A stretch of DNA of 64,000 nt from an uncultured Alphaproteobacteria bacterium (GCA_958296285.1 OY282459.1:508367-572366); one strand, 5' to 3'; shown: positions 36,804-46,338, counted from the first letter of the stretch. Numbers and translations are program-made. Notes: generated from the sequence alone by a model not told the origin.

Positions 36804-38333
36804 ATGGCATGGACAAAAGAGGTGGAGGCGCTCAAGCGCCGCGAAGAGATGGCGCGACAAATGGGCGGCGCGGAGAAAGTCGCGCTGCAGGAGGCGCGCG
36901 GAAAGATGCATGTCCGCGCCCGAATCCAAGCCCTTTTGGATAAGGACTCGTTTCACGAAATCGGCGCGCTCGCCGGGCGCGCCTCTTATGGCGAGGACGG
37001 CGCGCTGAAAAAATTCTCGCCCAGCAATTTCGTCATGGGGCGCGGAACAATAGAGGCGCGTCCGGTCATGGTCGGCGGAGACGATTTCACGACTCGCGGC
37101 GGCGCGGCGGACGCCGCCATTTGGCAGAAGCAGGTCATGGCAGAGCAATTCGCTCATGAATATGGGCTTCCCCTCATTCGTCTCATTGACGGGACGGGCG
37201 GCGGCGGATCGGTCAAATCGCTGGACATGGACGCGAGGACCTATGTCCCCGCCAATCCGGGATGGGAATGGGTTGTCGCCAATCTGAGCCATGTGCCTGT
37301 TGTTTCTTTGTCGCTGGGGCCTGTCGCCGGCTTGGGCGCGGCGCGGGCGGTCGCGAGTCATCTCAATGTCATGGCGGAGGGCTTGTCGCAGATTTTTGTC
37401 GCCGGGCCTCCTGTCGTCAAGAGGCTTGGCGAGGAGGTGGATAAGGAGGCGCTTGGCGGGACGCATATTCACGGCAGGAACGGCGTTGCCGATCTTGTCG
37501 TTTCATCGGAGGAGGAGGCGTTTCGGGCGGCGCGGCGTTTTTTGTCTTATCTGCCCTCCTGCTCTGACGAAGCGCCGCCGCGTCTTCCTTGCGATGATCC
37601 GGAAGACAGGCGCGATGAGGGTCTCATCGCCATTGTTCCGCGCTCGCGCCGCAAGCCTTATCAGATGCGCGTCATTATAGAATCTGTCGTGGATCGGGGG
37701 TCGTTCTTTGAAATCGGACGCTTTTGGGGGCGATCTTTGATCACCGGGCTGGCGCGTTTGTCGGGTTGGCCGGTGGCGCTGATGGCCGGCGATCCGATGC
37801 ATTATGGCGGCGGATGGACGGCGCTTGCTTCTCAAAAGGCGCGGCGTTTCGTGGATCTCGCCGAGACTTTTCATTTGCCTGTCGTTCATTTGGTGGATAA
37901 TCCGGGTTTTGTCATTGGGCGCGCGGCGGAGAAGGCGGCGACGATTCGTTTTGGCGTGGAGGCTCTCAATGCGGTTTATCGGGCGCGGGTTCCGTGGTGT
38001 TCGGTTTTGATTCGCAAATGTTTTGGCGTGGCGGGCGCGGCGCATCAGAATGCGGCGCGCGTTCATTATCGTTATGCTTGGCCTTCGGGCGATTGGGGGT
38101 CTTTGCCGTTGGAGGGCGGCATTGAGGCGGCGTTCAAGGGCGAGTTGGAGGCGTCTGCTGATCCCGAGCGGCTTCTTGAGGATATTGAGGCTCGGATGAA
38201 TCGGGTTCGCTCGCCTTTTCGGACGGCGGAGTCGTTTTTGGTGGAGGAGATTATTGATCCTCGGGAGACTCGTCCTTTGCTTTGCGAGTTTGTGTCTTTG
38301 GCGGCGAAGAGGCGGCTTGTTTCGCGCTCTTGA
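36804..38333 (+). CDS. Acyl-CoA carboxylase carboxyltransferase subunit (copy 2)
   Basis: A 509-residue paralogue of the gene at 33.3-34.9 kb. Conserved loops include DGTGGGGSVKS, NPGFVIG, KCFGVAGAAHQ and EEIIDPRETRPLL. It has the same gene context defect: no biotin carboxylase or carrier. The start is set at MAWTKEVEALKRREEM by similarity with copy 1; the frame is open about 390 bases further upstream through the porin gene. From about 37.8 kb to the stop the coding strand is G/T-rich, next to element E. Substrate (propionyl-, methylcrotonyl- or another acyl-CoA) not assignable. Confidence 0.88.
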   Translation: MAWTKEVEALKRREEMARQMGGAEKVALQEARGKMHVRARIQALLDKDSFHEIGALAGRASYGEDGALKKFSPSNFVMGRGTIEARPVMVGGDDFTTRGGAADAAIWQKQVMAEQFAHEYGLPLIRLIDGTGGGGSVKSLDMDARTYVPANPGWEWVVANLSHVPVVSLSLGPVAGLGAARAVASHLNVMAEGLSQIFVAGPPVVKRLGEEVDKEALGGTHIHGRNGVADLVVSSEEEAFRAARRFLSYLPSCSDEAPPRLPCDDPEDRRDEGLIAIVPRSRRKPYQMRVIIESVVDRGSFFEIGRFWGRSLITGLARLSGWPVALMAGDPMHYGGGWTALASQKARRFVDLAETFHLPVVHLVDNPGFVIGRAAEKAATIRFGVEALNAVYRARVPWCSVLIRKCFGVAGAAHQNAARVHYRYAWPSGDWGSLPLEGGIEAAFKGELEASADPERLLEDIEARMNRVRSPFRTAESFLVEEIIDPRETRPLLCEFVSLAAKRRLVSRS

Positions 38334-38348
38334 GGGCGGGGGCGTCAT

Positions 38349-38662
38349 GCTCCCGTGTAGGGGGGTTTGGGGGGCTAGCCCCCCAAAAAAAGAGGGGGAT
38401 CGGGGGGGAATCCCCCCCGAAACGCGTGGGTGGGTGGGAAAAAAGCATTTGCGAGTGAAGCAACGCGAAACGAGCAAATGCGACCCACCCACGCGCCCCC
38501 TGCCGCAAGAGCTCTTGTAAGCAGGGGGGTCGGCGGGCTTTCTCGCGCACTTGCGCTTCGCGCTTCGTGCGCTTCGTTTCGCCACGCCCGCCGACTATAG
38601 CGGGCTTGCGCCCGCTTGGTTTTTTTGGGGGGCAAGCCCCCCAAACCCCCCTGCACCTCCAG
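38349..38662. repeat. Multi-hairpin intergenic element E (inverted orientation)
   Basis: Left end GCTCCCGTGTAGGGGGG, then a GGGGGGCTAGCCCCCC hairpin, G/C hairpin, GCGTGGGTGGG stem, centre GAGCTC (38509-38514), GTCGGCGGGC stem. The right half carries a variant module TATAGCGGGCTTGCGCCCGCT and GGGGGGCAAGCCCCCC shared with F and G but not A-D. The adjoining 38663-38692 resembles the sequence after element F. Convergent setting (carboxyltransferase, bufD). Confidence 0.92.
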
Positions 38663-38717
38663 CTTCTATGCTTTAGTTCCCCTGCGGCAAAAACACATGC
38701 CACTCCATGCAAAAGAT

Positions 38718-38757
38718 GCCCGCGGCGGCTCGCCGCCCCCCCTTGACCCCCCTTTTT
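38718..38757. repeat. Partial element end before bufD
   Basis: A short hairpin GGCGGCTCGCCGCC followed by CCCCTTGACCCCCC, the right-end sequence seen in elements A, B, C and G, and then a T7 run. It looks like a fragment of another copy. On the plus strand it ends in T7; it abuts the bufD stop. Confidence 0.5.
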
Positions 38758-39216
38758 TTAACGCATCCGTCTCGCAACTAAGCCGTCCAAAGACCACGCG
38801 CCGCCCCCACGAGCCACCAAATACAACAAAATCGCCAGCCATAAACCATGATGCGACCACCAACCAAACGGAAACACAAACTGAATCACCAACGTCATCA
38901 CAAACAACCCCAACGCCGCAAAACGAGTCCCTAATCCCAAAACCAACAGCACAGGCAAAATATGCTCCGCCAACGCCGCCATCAAAGCCATCACATGCGG
39001 AAAAGGCAAACCAAAATCATTTTGAAACTGATAAACCACCGACTGCTGCAACGCGAAACCATCAACCTTCGTGCGACCCGAAAACCAAAAAACCGGCGCG
39101 ATCGTCAAACGCATCGCCAACGCCAAAAAAGCGGACGGAATCATCTCCGCCCACGAAATCAACGCCTCCGCCAAAAAAACACAACGTTTCGCGTAATCCC
39201 GAACTATGCCGAACAT
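38758..39216 (-). CDS. DoxX family membrane protein of the bufferin operon
   Basis: 152 residues with four hydrophobic helices and the DoxX pattern LALAMRLTIAPVFWFSGRTKV and PFGWWSHHGLWLAILLYLVARGGGAWSLD. It is the last gene of a four-gene operon with DUF2282, DUF692 and DUF2063 proteins, three bases after the previous stop. In bufferin loci such a DoxX protein (BufD) is the membrane component; its exact job is not known. The top strand is strongly C/A-rich here (38881-38940 is C24 A23 T7 G6). Confidence 0.84.
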   Translation of the reverse strand: MFGIVRDYAKRCVFLAEALISWAEMIPSAFLALAMRLTIAPVFWFSGRTKVDGFALQQSVVYQFQNDFGLPFPHVMALMAALAEHILPVLLVLGLGTRFAALGLFVMTLVIQFVFPFGWWSHHGLWLAILLYLVARGGGAWSLDGLVARRMR

Positions 39217-39219
39217 GAG

Positions 39220-40017
39220 TCAAATCCTCCTTGAATCGCGCGACTGTTGATGCTGAGAAAAAAACCGCGCTCTAAGAAAATCCCCCAAAACAGATTGAAA
39301 ATCGCAATCAGGCTCGCGCGAAAGAAGGCGCTCCGCCGCCTCGCGCAATGTCCCGCCCTCGCGCAAAGCCTCAAGACAATGCCAACGCGCCGCGCCAAGA
39401 CGCATGAAACGAAACGCGCCGCCATCGCGCCAAAGCGCCAAATGAACCGAGGCGGGCGCAATCTCCATAGACGGAACGCTCGCGCCCTGATGCGCCTCCC
39501 AAATCTCATCGGCAGGCCATTCAAGATGAAGCAGCTGAAGAGAAGGAATAAGAGAGAATCGCATCTCGGCGAAACGCTCTTGAGGCGTGTTGAGAAAATC
39601 TTCGGGCGCCAGAGCCTCCGCCTCCGCCGCATGAGAGGAGACGAGACGCGCGCGCTCAAAAGCCGCCACATCCGCAAAATAAGGCAGAGAGGCGGCAGGC
39701 GGAAACTTTTTGAGACAATCGGCGAAACCGTCGCCGAAAACCACAAGACTCCTCTCGCCAGGCCAGCGATCCCGCAAATAATCTCTCGCGGCGGATCGGA
39801 AAAAATCCCGCCCCGCCAAGCGATGAACGACAGGATAAGCCTCCGACAAAGCCTCCGTCAAAGAAGCGAAGATATTGTTGCGATAAATGGCAAGCGCTCT
39901 CTGAGGCGAGGTCGGGCCGTCGTCCCGAAAAAGCGCCTGAGAAAGCGAAAGAGTTGAGCCGTCCTCGTCCAAAATGGCGCGGGCGAACTGGGCTTGAAAT
40001 TGCTGAAAATCCGGCAT
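39220..40017 (-). CDS. DUF2063 family partner protein of the bufferin operon (BufC-like)
   Basis: 265 residues. The N-terminal domain (about 1-95; FQAQFARAIL, RALAIYRNNIFASLTEALSEAYPVV) is the DUF2063 DNA-binding-like/partner domain that docks to MNIO enzymes and helps deliver the precursor peptide. The C-terminal half is a separate small domain, as in BufC proteins. It lies four bases after the DUF692 stop. By analogy with TglI/MbnC it would form a complex with the DUF692 enzyme. Confidence 0.86.
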   Translation of the reverse strand: MPDFQQFQAQFARAILDEDGSTLSLSQALFRDDGPTSPQRALAIYRNNIFASLTEALSEAYPVVHRLAGRDFFRSAARDYLRDRWPGERSLVVFGDGFADCLKKFPPAASLPYFADVAAFERARLVSSHAAEAEALAPEDFLNTPQERFAEMRFSLIPSLQLLHLEWPADEIWEAHQGASVPSMEIAPASVHLALWRDGGAFRFMRLGAARWHCLEALREGGTLREAAERLLSREPDCDFQSVLGDFLRARFFSQHQQSRDSRRI

Positions 40018-40021
40018 CGTC

Positions 40022-40861
40022 TCACGCCGCCTCCCGAAGCCCGCTCAACAGACGAGAGGCGCGCCCCGCCTCGTCAAGAAGTTTTTCCAGAGGCGGCAGA
40101 TTCTTGTCCCACTCTATCAGGAGCGGGCGGGGTCCCGTCCGCGCCAGCAGACGCCGGCAGAGATTCCAAACTTCATCCGAGATTTTTGATCCGTGATCGT
40201 CAATGCGCGCGCCTTCCACAAGACTGTGTCCGGCGAGATGAATCTCGCCGATTGCCTGAACGGGGAACGAGTCCATATAGGCTTCGGCGTCAAAGCCTAG
40301 ATTGGACGCCGAGACGAAGACATTGTTCGCGTCCAAGAGGATCCCGCAGCCTGTCCGCGCGGACAGTTCGGCGAGAAATTCGCTTTCCGGCAGGCGCGAT
40401 TCGCGCGGCATGGCGTAGAGAGACGGATTCTCCACCAAAATGGCGATCTCCAGCGCTTCCTGCGTTTCTTCCACGCGGCGGCAGGCGAGGGCGAGCGTTT
40501 CTTCGGTCAGCGGGACGGGCAGCAGATCGTTAAAGAAGCGCCCTTCCCATGACGACCACGCCAAATGCTCGGAGAGGAGAGCCGGGCGATAGCGTTTGAC
40601 GAGTTTCTTTAATCGCGCCAAATGGTCTTTGTCCAGCTCTTCCGAAGAGACGAGCGACAAGCCTACGCCGTGAAAGGCGAGCGGATAAATCTCGCGCAAT
40701 TTTTCAAGCGCGCGATGGGGCGCGCCGCCTTCGCCCATATAGTTTTCCGGATGCGCTTCCAAGAACCCGATTGTCGGGCGCTTAGAGAGAAGCGCGTCAT
40801 AATGGGGGGCGCGCAAGCCTATCCCCGCGCTTTTGGTTAGGGATAGGGCTTTTGCCGTCAT
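40022..40861 (-). CDS. DUF692 family multinuclear non-haem iron oxygenase (BufB-like)
   Basis: 279 residues, TIM-barrel-type MNIO enzyme related to MbnB and TglH, which uses two or three irons to modify cysteines of a precursor peptide. Likely metal ligands are seen in EAHPENYMG, FHGVGLSL, SEHLAWSS, LVENPSLY, DANNVFVSA, EIHLAGHS and DDHGSK. Its probable substrate is the DUF2282 peptide encoded 11 bases upstream. The ATG at 40861 was chosen by homology (GIGLRAPHYD start); the frame is open further but overlaps bufA. Confidence 0.9.
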   Translation of the reverse strand: MTAKALSLTKSAGIGLRAPHYDALLSKRPTIGFLEAHPENYMGEGGAPHRALEKLREIYPLAFHGVGLSLVSSEELDKDHLARLKKLVKRYRPALLSEHLAWSSWEGRFFNDLLPVPLTEETLALACRRVEETQEALEIAILVENPSLYAMPRESRLPESEFLAELSARTGCGILLDANNVFVSASNLGFDAEAYMDSFPVQAIGEIHLAGHSLVEGARIDDHGSKISDEVWNLCRRLLARTGPRPLLIEWDKNLPPLEKLLDEAGRASRLLSGLREAA

Positions 40862-40872
40862 CGGCGTTGGTT

Positions 40873-41172
40873 TCACGAAGCGCGGGGCTTCGCTTTTGGT
40901 CTCAGGCTGCCGCCGCCGTATTTGGTGGCGATTTTCCCGCATGTTCCGCTTGCGACATACATCCATGCGTTGCCTTGATTGTCTATGACGGAGGTTCCGG
41001 CGCATGTGGTGCCGGGGCCGGCGGCGCAGTCATTTTTGCCGGCTTTGGCGACGCCGTAGCATCTTTCCATTGCGGCGGCTGTTCCTTGTCCGTTGTTTTC
41101 GGAGCAGGCTGTTAGGAGCGCTGCGCCCATGGCGCTGCCGATCATGAGGGTGAGGTTTTTTTTCGCGGTCAT
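40873..41172 (-). CDS. Bufferin-type DUF2282 precursor, with lipobox
   Basis: A 99-residue exported RiPP precursor of the BufA1 class. The four core cysteines are at 38, 49, 57 and 78 in the DUF2282 pattern [16 protein letters not shown]. In bufferins two of these cysteines are oxidised by the MNIO enzyme so that the peptide binds copper in the periplasm. Unusually the signal peptide ends LLTAC (Cys23), a lipobox, instead of the normal Ala-x-Ala site, suggesting a membrane-anchored bufferin. The ATG is preceded by AAAGGAGA; translation from upstream frames is unlikely. Confidence 0.88.
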   Translation of the reverse strand: MTAKKNLTLMIGSAMGAALLTACSENNGQGTAAAMERCYGVAKAGKNDCAAGPGTTCAGTSVIDNQGNAWMYVASGTCGKIATKYGGGSLRPKAKPRAS

Positions 41173-41262
41173 GGGAGATGTCTCCTTTGTTTTGTTGGCG
41201 CGGTGTTGCGCTTTGCCGCGCTGATCGTAGGGATTGGCGCGGGGATTTGGTGAGGTTTGGAG

Positions 41263-41289
41263 TTTATATGGCTTTTGGGGGTGTGCCAA
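41263..41289 (-). promoter_or_regulatory. Putative promoter of the bufferin operon
   Basis: On the minus strand TTGGCA (41284-41289) and TATAAA (41263-41268) lie 15 bp apart, a short spacer, about 90 bases upstream of the bufA start. No metal-regulator box was recognised in the leader. Confidence 0.35.
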
Positions 41290-41314
41290 GCGTTTGGGCG
41301 TAAGAAAGATGTGA

Positions 41315-41633
41315 ACTCCAAAAAAGGGGGGTTTGGGGGGCTAGCCCCCCAAAAAAAGAGGGGGATCGGGGGGGAATCCCCCCCGAAACGCGTGGGTGGG
41401 TGGGAAAAAAGCATTTGCGAGCGAAGCGCGAAGCGCAAGCGAGCAAATGCGACCCACCCACGCGCCCCCTGTTAGAAGAGCTCTTGTAAGCAGGGGGGTC
41501 GGCGGGCTTTCTCGCGGGCTTGCGCTGTCGCGCTTCGCCCGCTTCGTTTCGCCACGCCCGCCGACTATAGCGGGCTTCGCCCGCTTGGTTTTTTTGGGGG
41601 GCTAGCCCCCCAAACCCCCCTGTCTTTTGGAGC
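41315..41633. repeat. Multi-hairpin intergenic element F (inverted orientation)
   Basis: Nearly the twin of element E: left end ACTCCAAAAAAGGGGGG, GGGGGGCTAGCCCCCC hairpin, GCGTGGGTGGG stem, centre GAGCTC (41478-41483), GTCGGCGGGC stem, TATAGCGGGCTTCGCCCGCT module, GGGGGGCTAGCCCCCC, right end CTTTTGGAGC. It lies between divergent genes (bufA and gltB), so the flanking genes point away from it, and it is close to the gltB start (41668). Confidence 0.93.
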
Positions 41634-41667
41634 TTCTATGCTATAGTTCCCCCGAGGCAAATCCAAA

Positions 41668-44600
41668 ATGCAAAAAACCCCCAACCTCTACGACCCCCGC
41701 TACGAACACGACGCCTGCGGCATCGGCTTCGTCGCCGATATCAAAAATCGCCACAGCCACGAAATCATTCAGCAGGGACTCCAAATCCTAACCCGCTTGG
41801 AACATCGCGGCGCCGTCGGCGCAGACCCCAAAGCCGGAGATGGCGCAGGAATCCTGATCCAAACCCCCGATCGCTTCATGCGCCGAGCCTTCTCATCATC
41901 GGGAATCACGCTCCCCCCAAAAAACGCCTACGCCATCGGACAAATCTTCCTCCCCCACAGCGAAGAAAAAAAAGAATCCATCCGCGATCTCTTCGCCCAA
42001 ATCGCCAAAGAAGAAGGCGCGAGAGCCCTCGCTTGGCGAAACACGCCGGTGGATAACCGCGATTTGGGAAAAAGCGTCCTCCCCTCCGAGCCCTGCCATC
42101 AGCAAATCGCCATCGCCAAAAGCAAGGATATCGCCGATGAAGAAACTTTTGAGCGCAAACTTTTCGTCATCCGCAAACGTCTGGAGCGCGAAATCGCCTC
42201 ATGGAACGATGACGAATGCGAAGCGTTTTTCTACATCTCCTCCTTATCAGCGCGCACGATCGTCTATAAGGGCATGTTCCTCGCCTCGCAGATCGGGCGC
42301 TATTACCAAGATCTGACCGCGCCCGATTTGGAAAGCGCGCTGGCGCTCGTCCATCAGCGCTTTTCCACCAACACCTTTCCGTCTTGGCGCTTGGCGCATC
42401 CCTATCGGATGATCGTGCATAATGGCGAGATTAACACGCTGCGCGGCAACCTCAACTGGATGAACGCGCGCCGCAAAACTCTGCGCTCTAAGGCGCTGGG
42501 CGCGGATATGGAAAAAATCTGGCCGGTCATCCGCGAAGGACAATCCGATTCCGCCTCCTTTGACAACGCGCTGGAAATGCTGACGCGCGGCGGATACTCC
42601 CTCGCCCATGCGATGATGCTCTTGATCCCGGAAGCATGGGCGGAAAACCCGCTGATGGACGAAGAGCGCCGCGCCTTCTACGAATATATGGCGGCGCTGA
42701 TGGAGCCGTGGGATGGCCCCGCCGACATCGCCTTCACGGACGGACGCCAAATCGGCGCGACTCTGGACAGGAACGGGCTGCGTCCGGCGCGCTATTGCCT
42801 GACCAATGACGACAGAGTCGTCATGGCGTCCGAAGCCGGCGTCCTTCGCATGGACGAGGCGAAGATCGTCAAGAAATGGCGGCTGCAGCCCGGAAAAATG
42901 CTCCTGATTGATCTGGAAAAAGGCGCGATCATAGATGACGCCGAAATCAAAAAGCGGATCGCCTCCGCCAACCCCTATCAGAAATGGCTGGCGCGCGCGC
43001 AGATCGTGCTGGAAGATTTGCCCGATCTCAGACTGTCTCCGCCCGCGCCCTCCAATCTGCCCCTTTTGGAAAAACAGCAGGCTTTCGGCTATACGGAGGA
43101 AGATCTGAAATTCCTCATGACCCCGATGGCCGAAACAGGACAGGAAGCCGTCGGCTCCATGGGAAACGACACGCCGCTCGCCGTCCTCTCCGAGAAGCCG
43201 AAACTCCTCTACGCCTATTTTAAGCAGAATTTCGCCCAAGTGACGAACCCCGCCATTGACCCGATAAGAGAAGAGCTGGTCATGTCGCTGGTCTCCTTTA
43301 TCGGGCCGCGCCCCAATCTTTTTGACTTGGCCGGAACCTCCCGCAAGAAGCGTTTAGAAGCGCGGCAGCCGATCTTGAAGAATGAGGATTTGGAAAAAAT
43401 CCGCGCCATCGGCGAAATCGCCGACAACGCCTTCCGCGCCGTCTCGCTGGACATCACCTACGCGGCGCGGCGCGGCAGAGGCGCGATGCGAAAAATGCTG
43501 GAACGGCTCTCGGCGCGCGCCCTCAAAGCCGTCAAGGCGGGGCATAACATCATCATCCTCTCCGATCGGCTGGCGAGCGCCGAGCGAATCCCGATCCCCG
43601 CTTTATTGGCGGTCTCCTCCGTCCATCACCGATTGATCCGCGAGGGCTTGCGGAGTTCGGTCGGACTTGTCGTGGAGACGGGCGAGGCGCGCGAGGTTCA
43701 TCATATGGCGTGCCTCGCAGGCTATGGCGCGGAGGCGATCAACCCCTATCTGGCCTTTGAGACGATCGCCGCCGCCGCCGAAAAAGGCGAGGAGGAAAAA
43801 GCCCGCGCCCGCTATGTCAAAGCGCTCAATAAAGGGATTCTTAAAGTCATGTCCAAGATGGGAATCTCCACCTTTCAATCCTATTGCGGCGCGCAGATTT
43901 TTGACGCTGTCGGCTTGGACGAGGATTTCATCAAGGAGTTCTTCACAGGGACGGCGAGCCAAGTGTCCGGCGCCAGCCTCTCGCAAATAGAGGAGGAGGC
44001 GTGGAGACGCCATGACGCCGCCTTCGGAGACGCCCCCATCTTGCGAGACGCGCTGGATGTCGGCGGCGAATATGCGTGGCGTCTGAGGGGCGAGCATCAC
44101 GCTTGGAGGCCGGATCTTGTGCGCGATCTTCAGCACGCCGTCCGCGGCAAGGGCTGGGAGTCCTACGAATCCTTCGCCCGACAGATGAACGCCGAATCCA
44201 AAAAACTCACGACCCTCCGAGGATTGACCAGAATCAAATCCGCCAAAGAAATGGAAAAAAGCGCCGTCCCTCTGGAGGAGGTGGAAAGCGCCTCCGAAAT
44301 CGTCAAACGCTTCTCCACAGGGGCGATGTCTTTCGGCTCCATCAGCCGCGAGGCGCATACGACTTTGGCGATCGCGATGAACAGAATCGGCGGCAAGTCC
44401 AATACGGGCGAAGGCGGCGAGGAATCCGACCGCTATAAGATTTTGGAGAATGGCGACTCCATGAGATCGGCGATTAAGCAGGTGGCGTCAGGGCGCTTCG
44501 GCGTGACGGCGGAATATCTGACAAACGCCGACATGCTGCAGATCAAAATCGCGCAGGGCGCGAAGCCCGGCGAAGGCGGACAACTGCCCGGATATAAAGT

Positions 44601-46326
44601 GGACGCCGTCATCGCGCGGGTGCGCCACTCCACGCCCGGAGTGGGATTAATCTCGCCGCCCCCCCATCACGACATCTACTCCATTGAGGATTTGGCGCAG
44701 CTGATCTTTGATCTCAAGAACGCGAATCCCAAAGCGCTCATCAGCGTCAAACTGGTCTCCGAAGTCGGGGTAGGGACAGTCGCGGCCGGCGTCTCCAAAG
44801 CGCGCGCCGATCATGTGACGATCGCCGGCCATGACGGCGGCACCGGCGCATCGCCTCTGACCTCCATCAAGCACGCCGGCAGCCCATGGGAGATCGGCTT
44901 GGCGGAGACGCATCAGACGCTCGTCATGAACGCGCTGAGGGGGCGAATCGCCGTCCAAGCGGATGGCGGATTGAGAACGGGGCGCGATGTCGTGGTCGCC
45001 GCCCTTTTGGGCGCGGACGAGTTCGGCTTCTCCACCGCCCCTTTGATCGCGGCGGGCTGTCTGATGATGCGGAAATGCCATCTGAACACCTGCCCGGTCG
45101 GGATAGCGACCCAAGACCCGGTCTTGCGTCAGCGCTTTCGCGGAACGCCGGAACATGTCGTCAATTATTTCTTCTTTGTCGCCGAAGAAGCGAGGCGCAT
45201 TCTCTCAGAGATGGGCGCGCGGCGCTTTGACGAGATCATCGGCGAGAGCGGCTATTTGGACAGGCGCCAGGCTTTGGATCATTGGAAGTCCAAAGGCGTG
45301 GATTTGTCGCGTCTCTTGGCGAAAGCCGAAGCCCCGCCCGGAGTCGCCACGCGGAAATGCGAGCCGCAGAATCATCCGATTCACGATGTGCTGGACAGAC
45401 GGCTCATCAAAGAGGCGCGCCCCGCTCTGGAAGAGAAGCGCCCGTCGCGCATAGGGGCGGAGATTCAAAATACCGACCGCGCCACAGGCGCGATGCTCTC
45501 CCATGAGATCGTCAAGCGCTATGGGCATCGGGGGCTGCCGCCTGACAGAATCGCCATCCTGCTGCGCGGCTCGGCGGGGCAGAGTTTCGGCGCTTTCTTG
45601 GCGAGGGGCGTCTCATTGGAACTTGTCGGCGAGGCGAATGATTATGTCGGCAAGGGCTTGTCCGGCGGGCGAATCGCCATTTATCCGCCGCCTGACGCGC
45701 TCTTTGAGGCGCATCAGAACATCATCATCGGCAACACGGCGCTTTACGGCGCGACAGAGGGCGAGTTTTACGCGGCGGGCGTGGCGGGCGAGCGCTTCGC
45801 CGTCAGAAATTCGGGCGCGCTCGCCGTCGTGGAGGGAGTCGGCGATCACGGCTGCGAATATATGACCGGCGGAGTCGTCGTCATTTTGGGCGAGACGGGG
45901 CGCAATTTCGCCGCCGGCATGTCCGGCGGCATCGCTTATGTCTTGGACGAGAAAGGCGATTTTGACAGCCGATGCAATATCGCCATGGTGGATTTGGAGC
46001 CGATCCACGCCGAAGAGGACGCGATGCGAAAGCGCCATCAGGACGGCGATTTGGAGGCGCATGGGCGCGTGGATGTCATGTCCGACATGACGCGCTTTGA
46101 CGCTGAGCGCTTGCGGAGTCTGATTGAGAATCACGCGCGCTACGCCGCCTCCAAACGCGCGCGGCATATTTTGCGGGAGTGGGAGTCTTTCCTGCCGCGC
46201 TTCGTTAAAATTATGCCGGTGGATTATCGCCGCGCCCTTTTGGCGAGCAAAGAGCAGGGCGAGCGCGGCGAGCGCGCCCAAAAAAGCGACCAAAGAGAAG
46301 CCCTTCAAGAGAATGGACGGCTTTGA
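41668..46326 (+). CDS. gltB: Glutamate synthase (NADPH) large subunit
   Basis: 1552 residues, full length. The glutaminase domain starts at the catalytic Cys17 (YEHDACGIGF) after removal of a short propeptide. The FMN domain carries GAKPGEGGQLPGYKV and AGHDGGTGASP; the 3Fe-4S cluster is in CHLNTCPVGIATQDP; the C-terminal beta-helix (GANDYVGKGLSGGRI) closes the protein. With GltD it makes two glutamates from glutamine and 2-oxoglutarate. The first few hundred bases are C/A-rich (41881-41940 is C25 A15 G11 T9), next to element F; the rest is ordinary. A TATAGT box at 41642-41647 may be its promoter. Confidence 0.97.
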   Translation: MQKTPNLYDPRYEHDACGIGFVADIKNRHSHEIIQQGLQILTRLEHRGAVGADPKAGDGAGILIQTPDRFMRRAFSSSGITLPPKNAYAIGQIFLPHSEEKKESIRDLFAQIAKEEGARALAWRNTPVDNRDLGKSVLPSEPCHQQIAIAKSKDIADEETFERKLFVIRKRLEREIASWNDDECEAFFYISSLSARTIVYKGMFLASQIGRYYQDLTAPDLESALALVHQRFSTNTFPSWRLAHPYRMIVHNGEINTLRGNLNWMNARRKTLRSKALGADMEKIWPVIREGQSDSASFDNALEMLTRGGYSLAHAMMLLIPEAWAENPLMDEERRAFYEYMAALMEPWDGPADIAFTDGRQIGATLDRNGLRPARYCLTNDDRVVMASEAGVLRMDEAKIVKKWRLQPGKMLLIDLEKGAIIDDAEIKKRIASANPYQKWLARAQIVLEDLPDLRLSPPAPSNLPLLEKQQAFGYTEEDLKFLMTPMAETGQEAVGSMGNDTPLAVLSEKPKLLYAYFKQNFAQVTNPAIDPIREELVMSLVSFIGPRPNLFDLAGTSRKKRLEARQPILKNEDLEKIRAIGEIADNAFRAVSLDITYAARRGRGAMRKMLERLSARALKAVKAGHNIIILSDRLASAERIPIPALLAVSSVHHRLIREGLRSSVGLVVETGEAREVHHMACLAGYGAEAINPYLAFETIAAAAEKGEEEKARARYVKALNKGILKVMSKMGISTFQSYCGAQIFDAVGLDEDFIKEFFTGTASQVSGASLSQIEEEAWRRHDAAFGDAPILRDALDVGGEYAWRLRGEHHAWRPDLVRDLQHAVRGKGWESYESFARQMNAESKKLTTLRGLTRIKSAKEMEKSAVPLEEVESASEIVKRFSTGAMSFGSISREAHTTLAIAMNRIGGKSNTGEGGEESDRYKILENGDSMRSAIKQVASGRFGVTAEYLTNADMLQIKIAQGAKPGEGGQLPGYKVDAVIARVRHSTPGVGLISPPPHHDIYSIEDLAQLIFDLKNANPKALISVKLVSEVGVGTVAAGVSKARADHVTIAGHDGGTGASPLTSIKHAGSPWEIGLAETHQTLVMNALRGRIAVQADGGLRTGRDVVVAALLGADEFGFSTAPLIAAGCLMMRKCHLNTCPVGIATQDPVLRQRFRGTPEHVVNYFFFVAEEARRILSEMGARRFDEIIGESGYLDRRQALDHWKSKGVDLSRLLAKAEAPPGVATRKCEPQNHPIHDVLDRRLIKEARPALEEKRPSRIGAEIQNTDRATGAMLSHEIVKRYGHRGLPPDRIAILLRGSAGQSFGAFLARGVSLELVGEANDYVGKGLSGGRIAIYPPPDALFEAHQNIIIGNTALYGATEGEFYAAGVAGERFAVRNSGALAVVEGVGDHGCEYMTGGVVVILGETGRNFAAGMSGGIAYVLDEKGDFDSRCNIAMVDLEPIHAEEDAMRKRHQDGDLEAHGRVDVMSDMTRFDAERLRSLIENHARYAASKRARHILREWESFLPRFVKIMPVDYRRALLASKEQGERGERAQKSDQREALQENGRL

Positions 46327-46338
46327 GCCCGAAACTTC

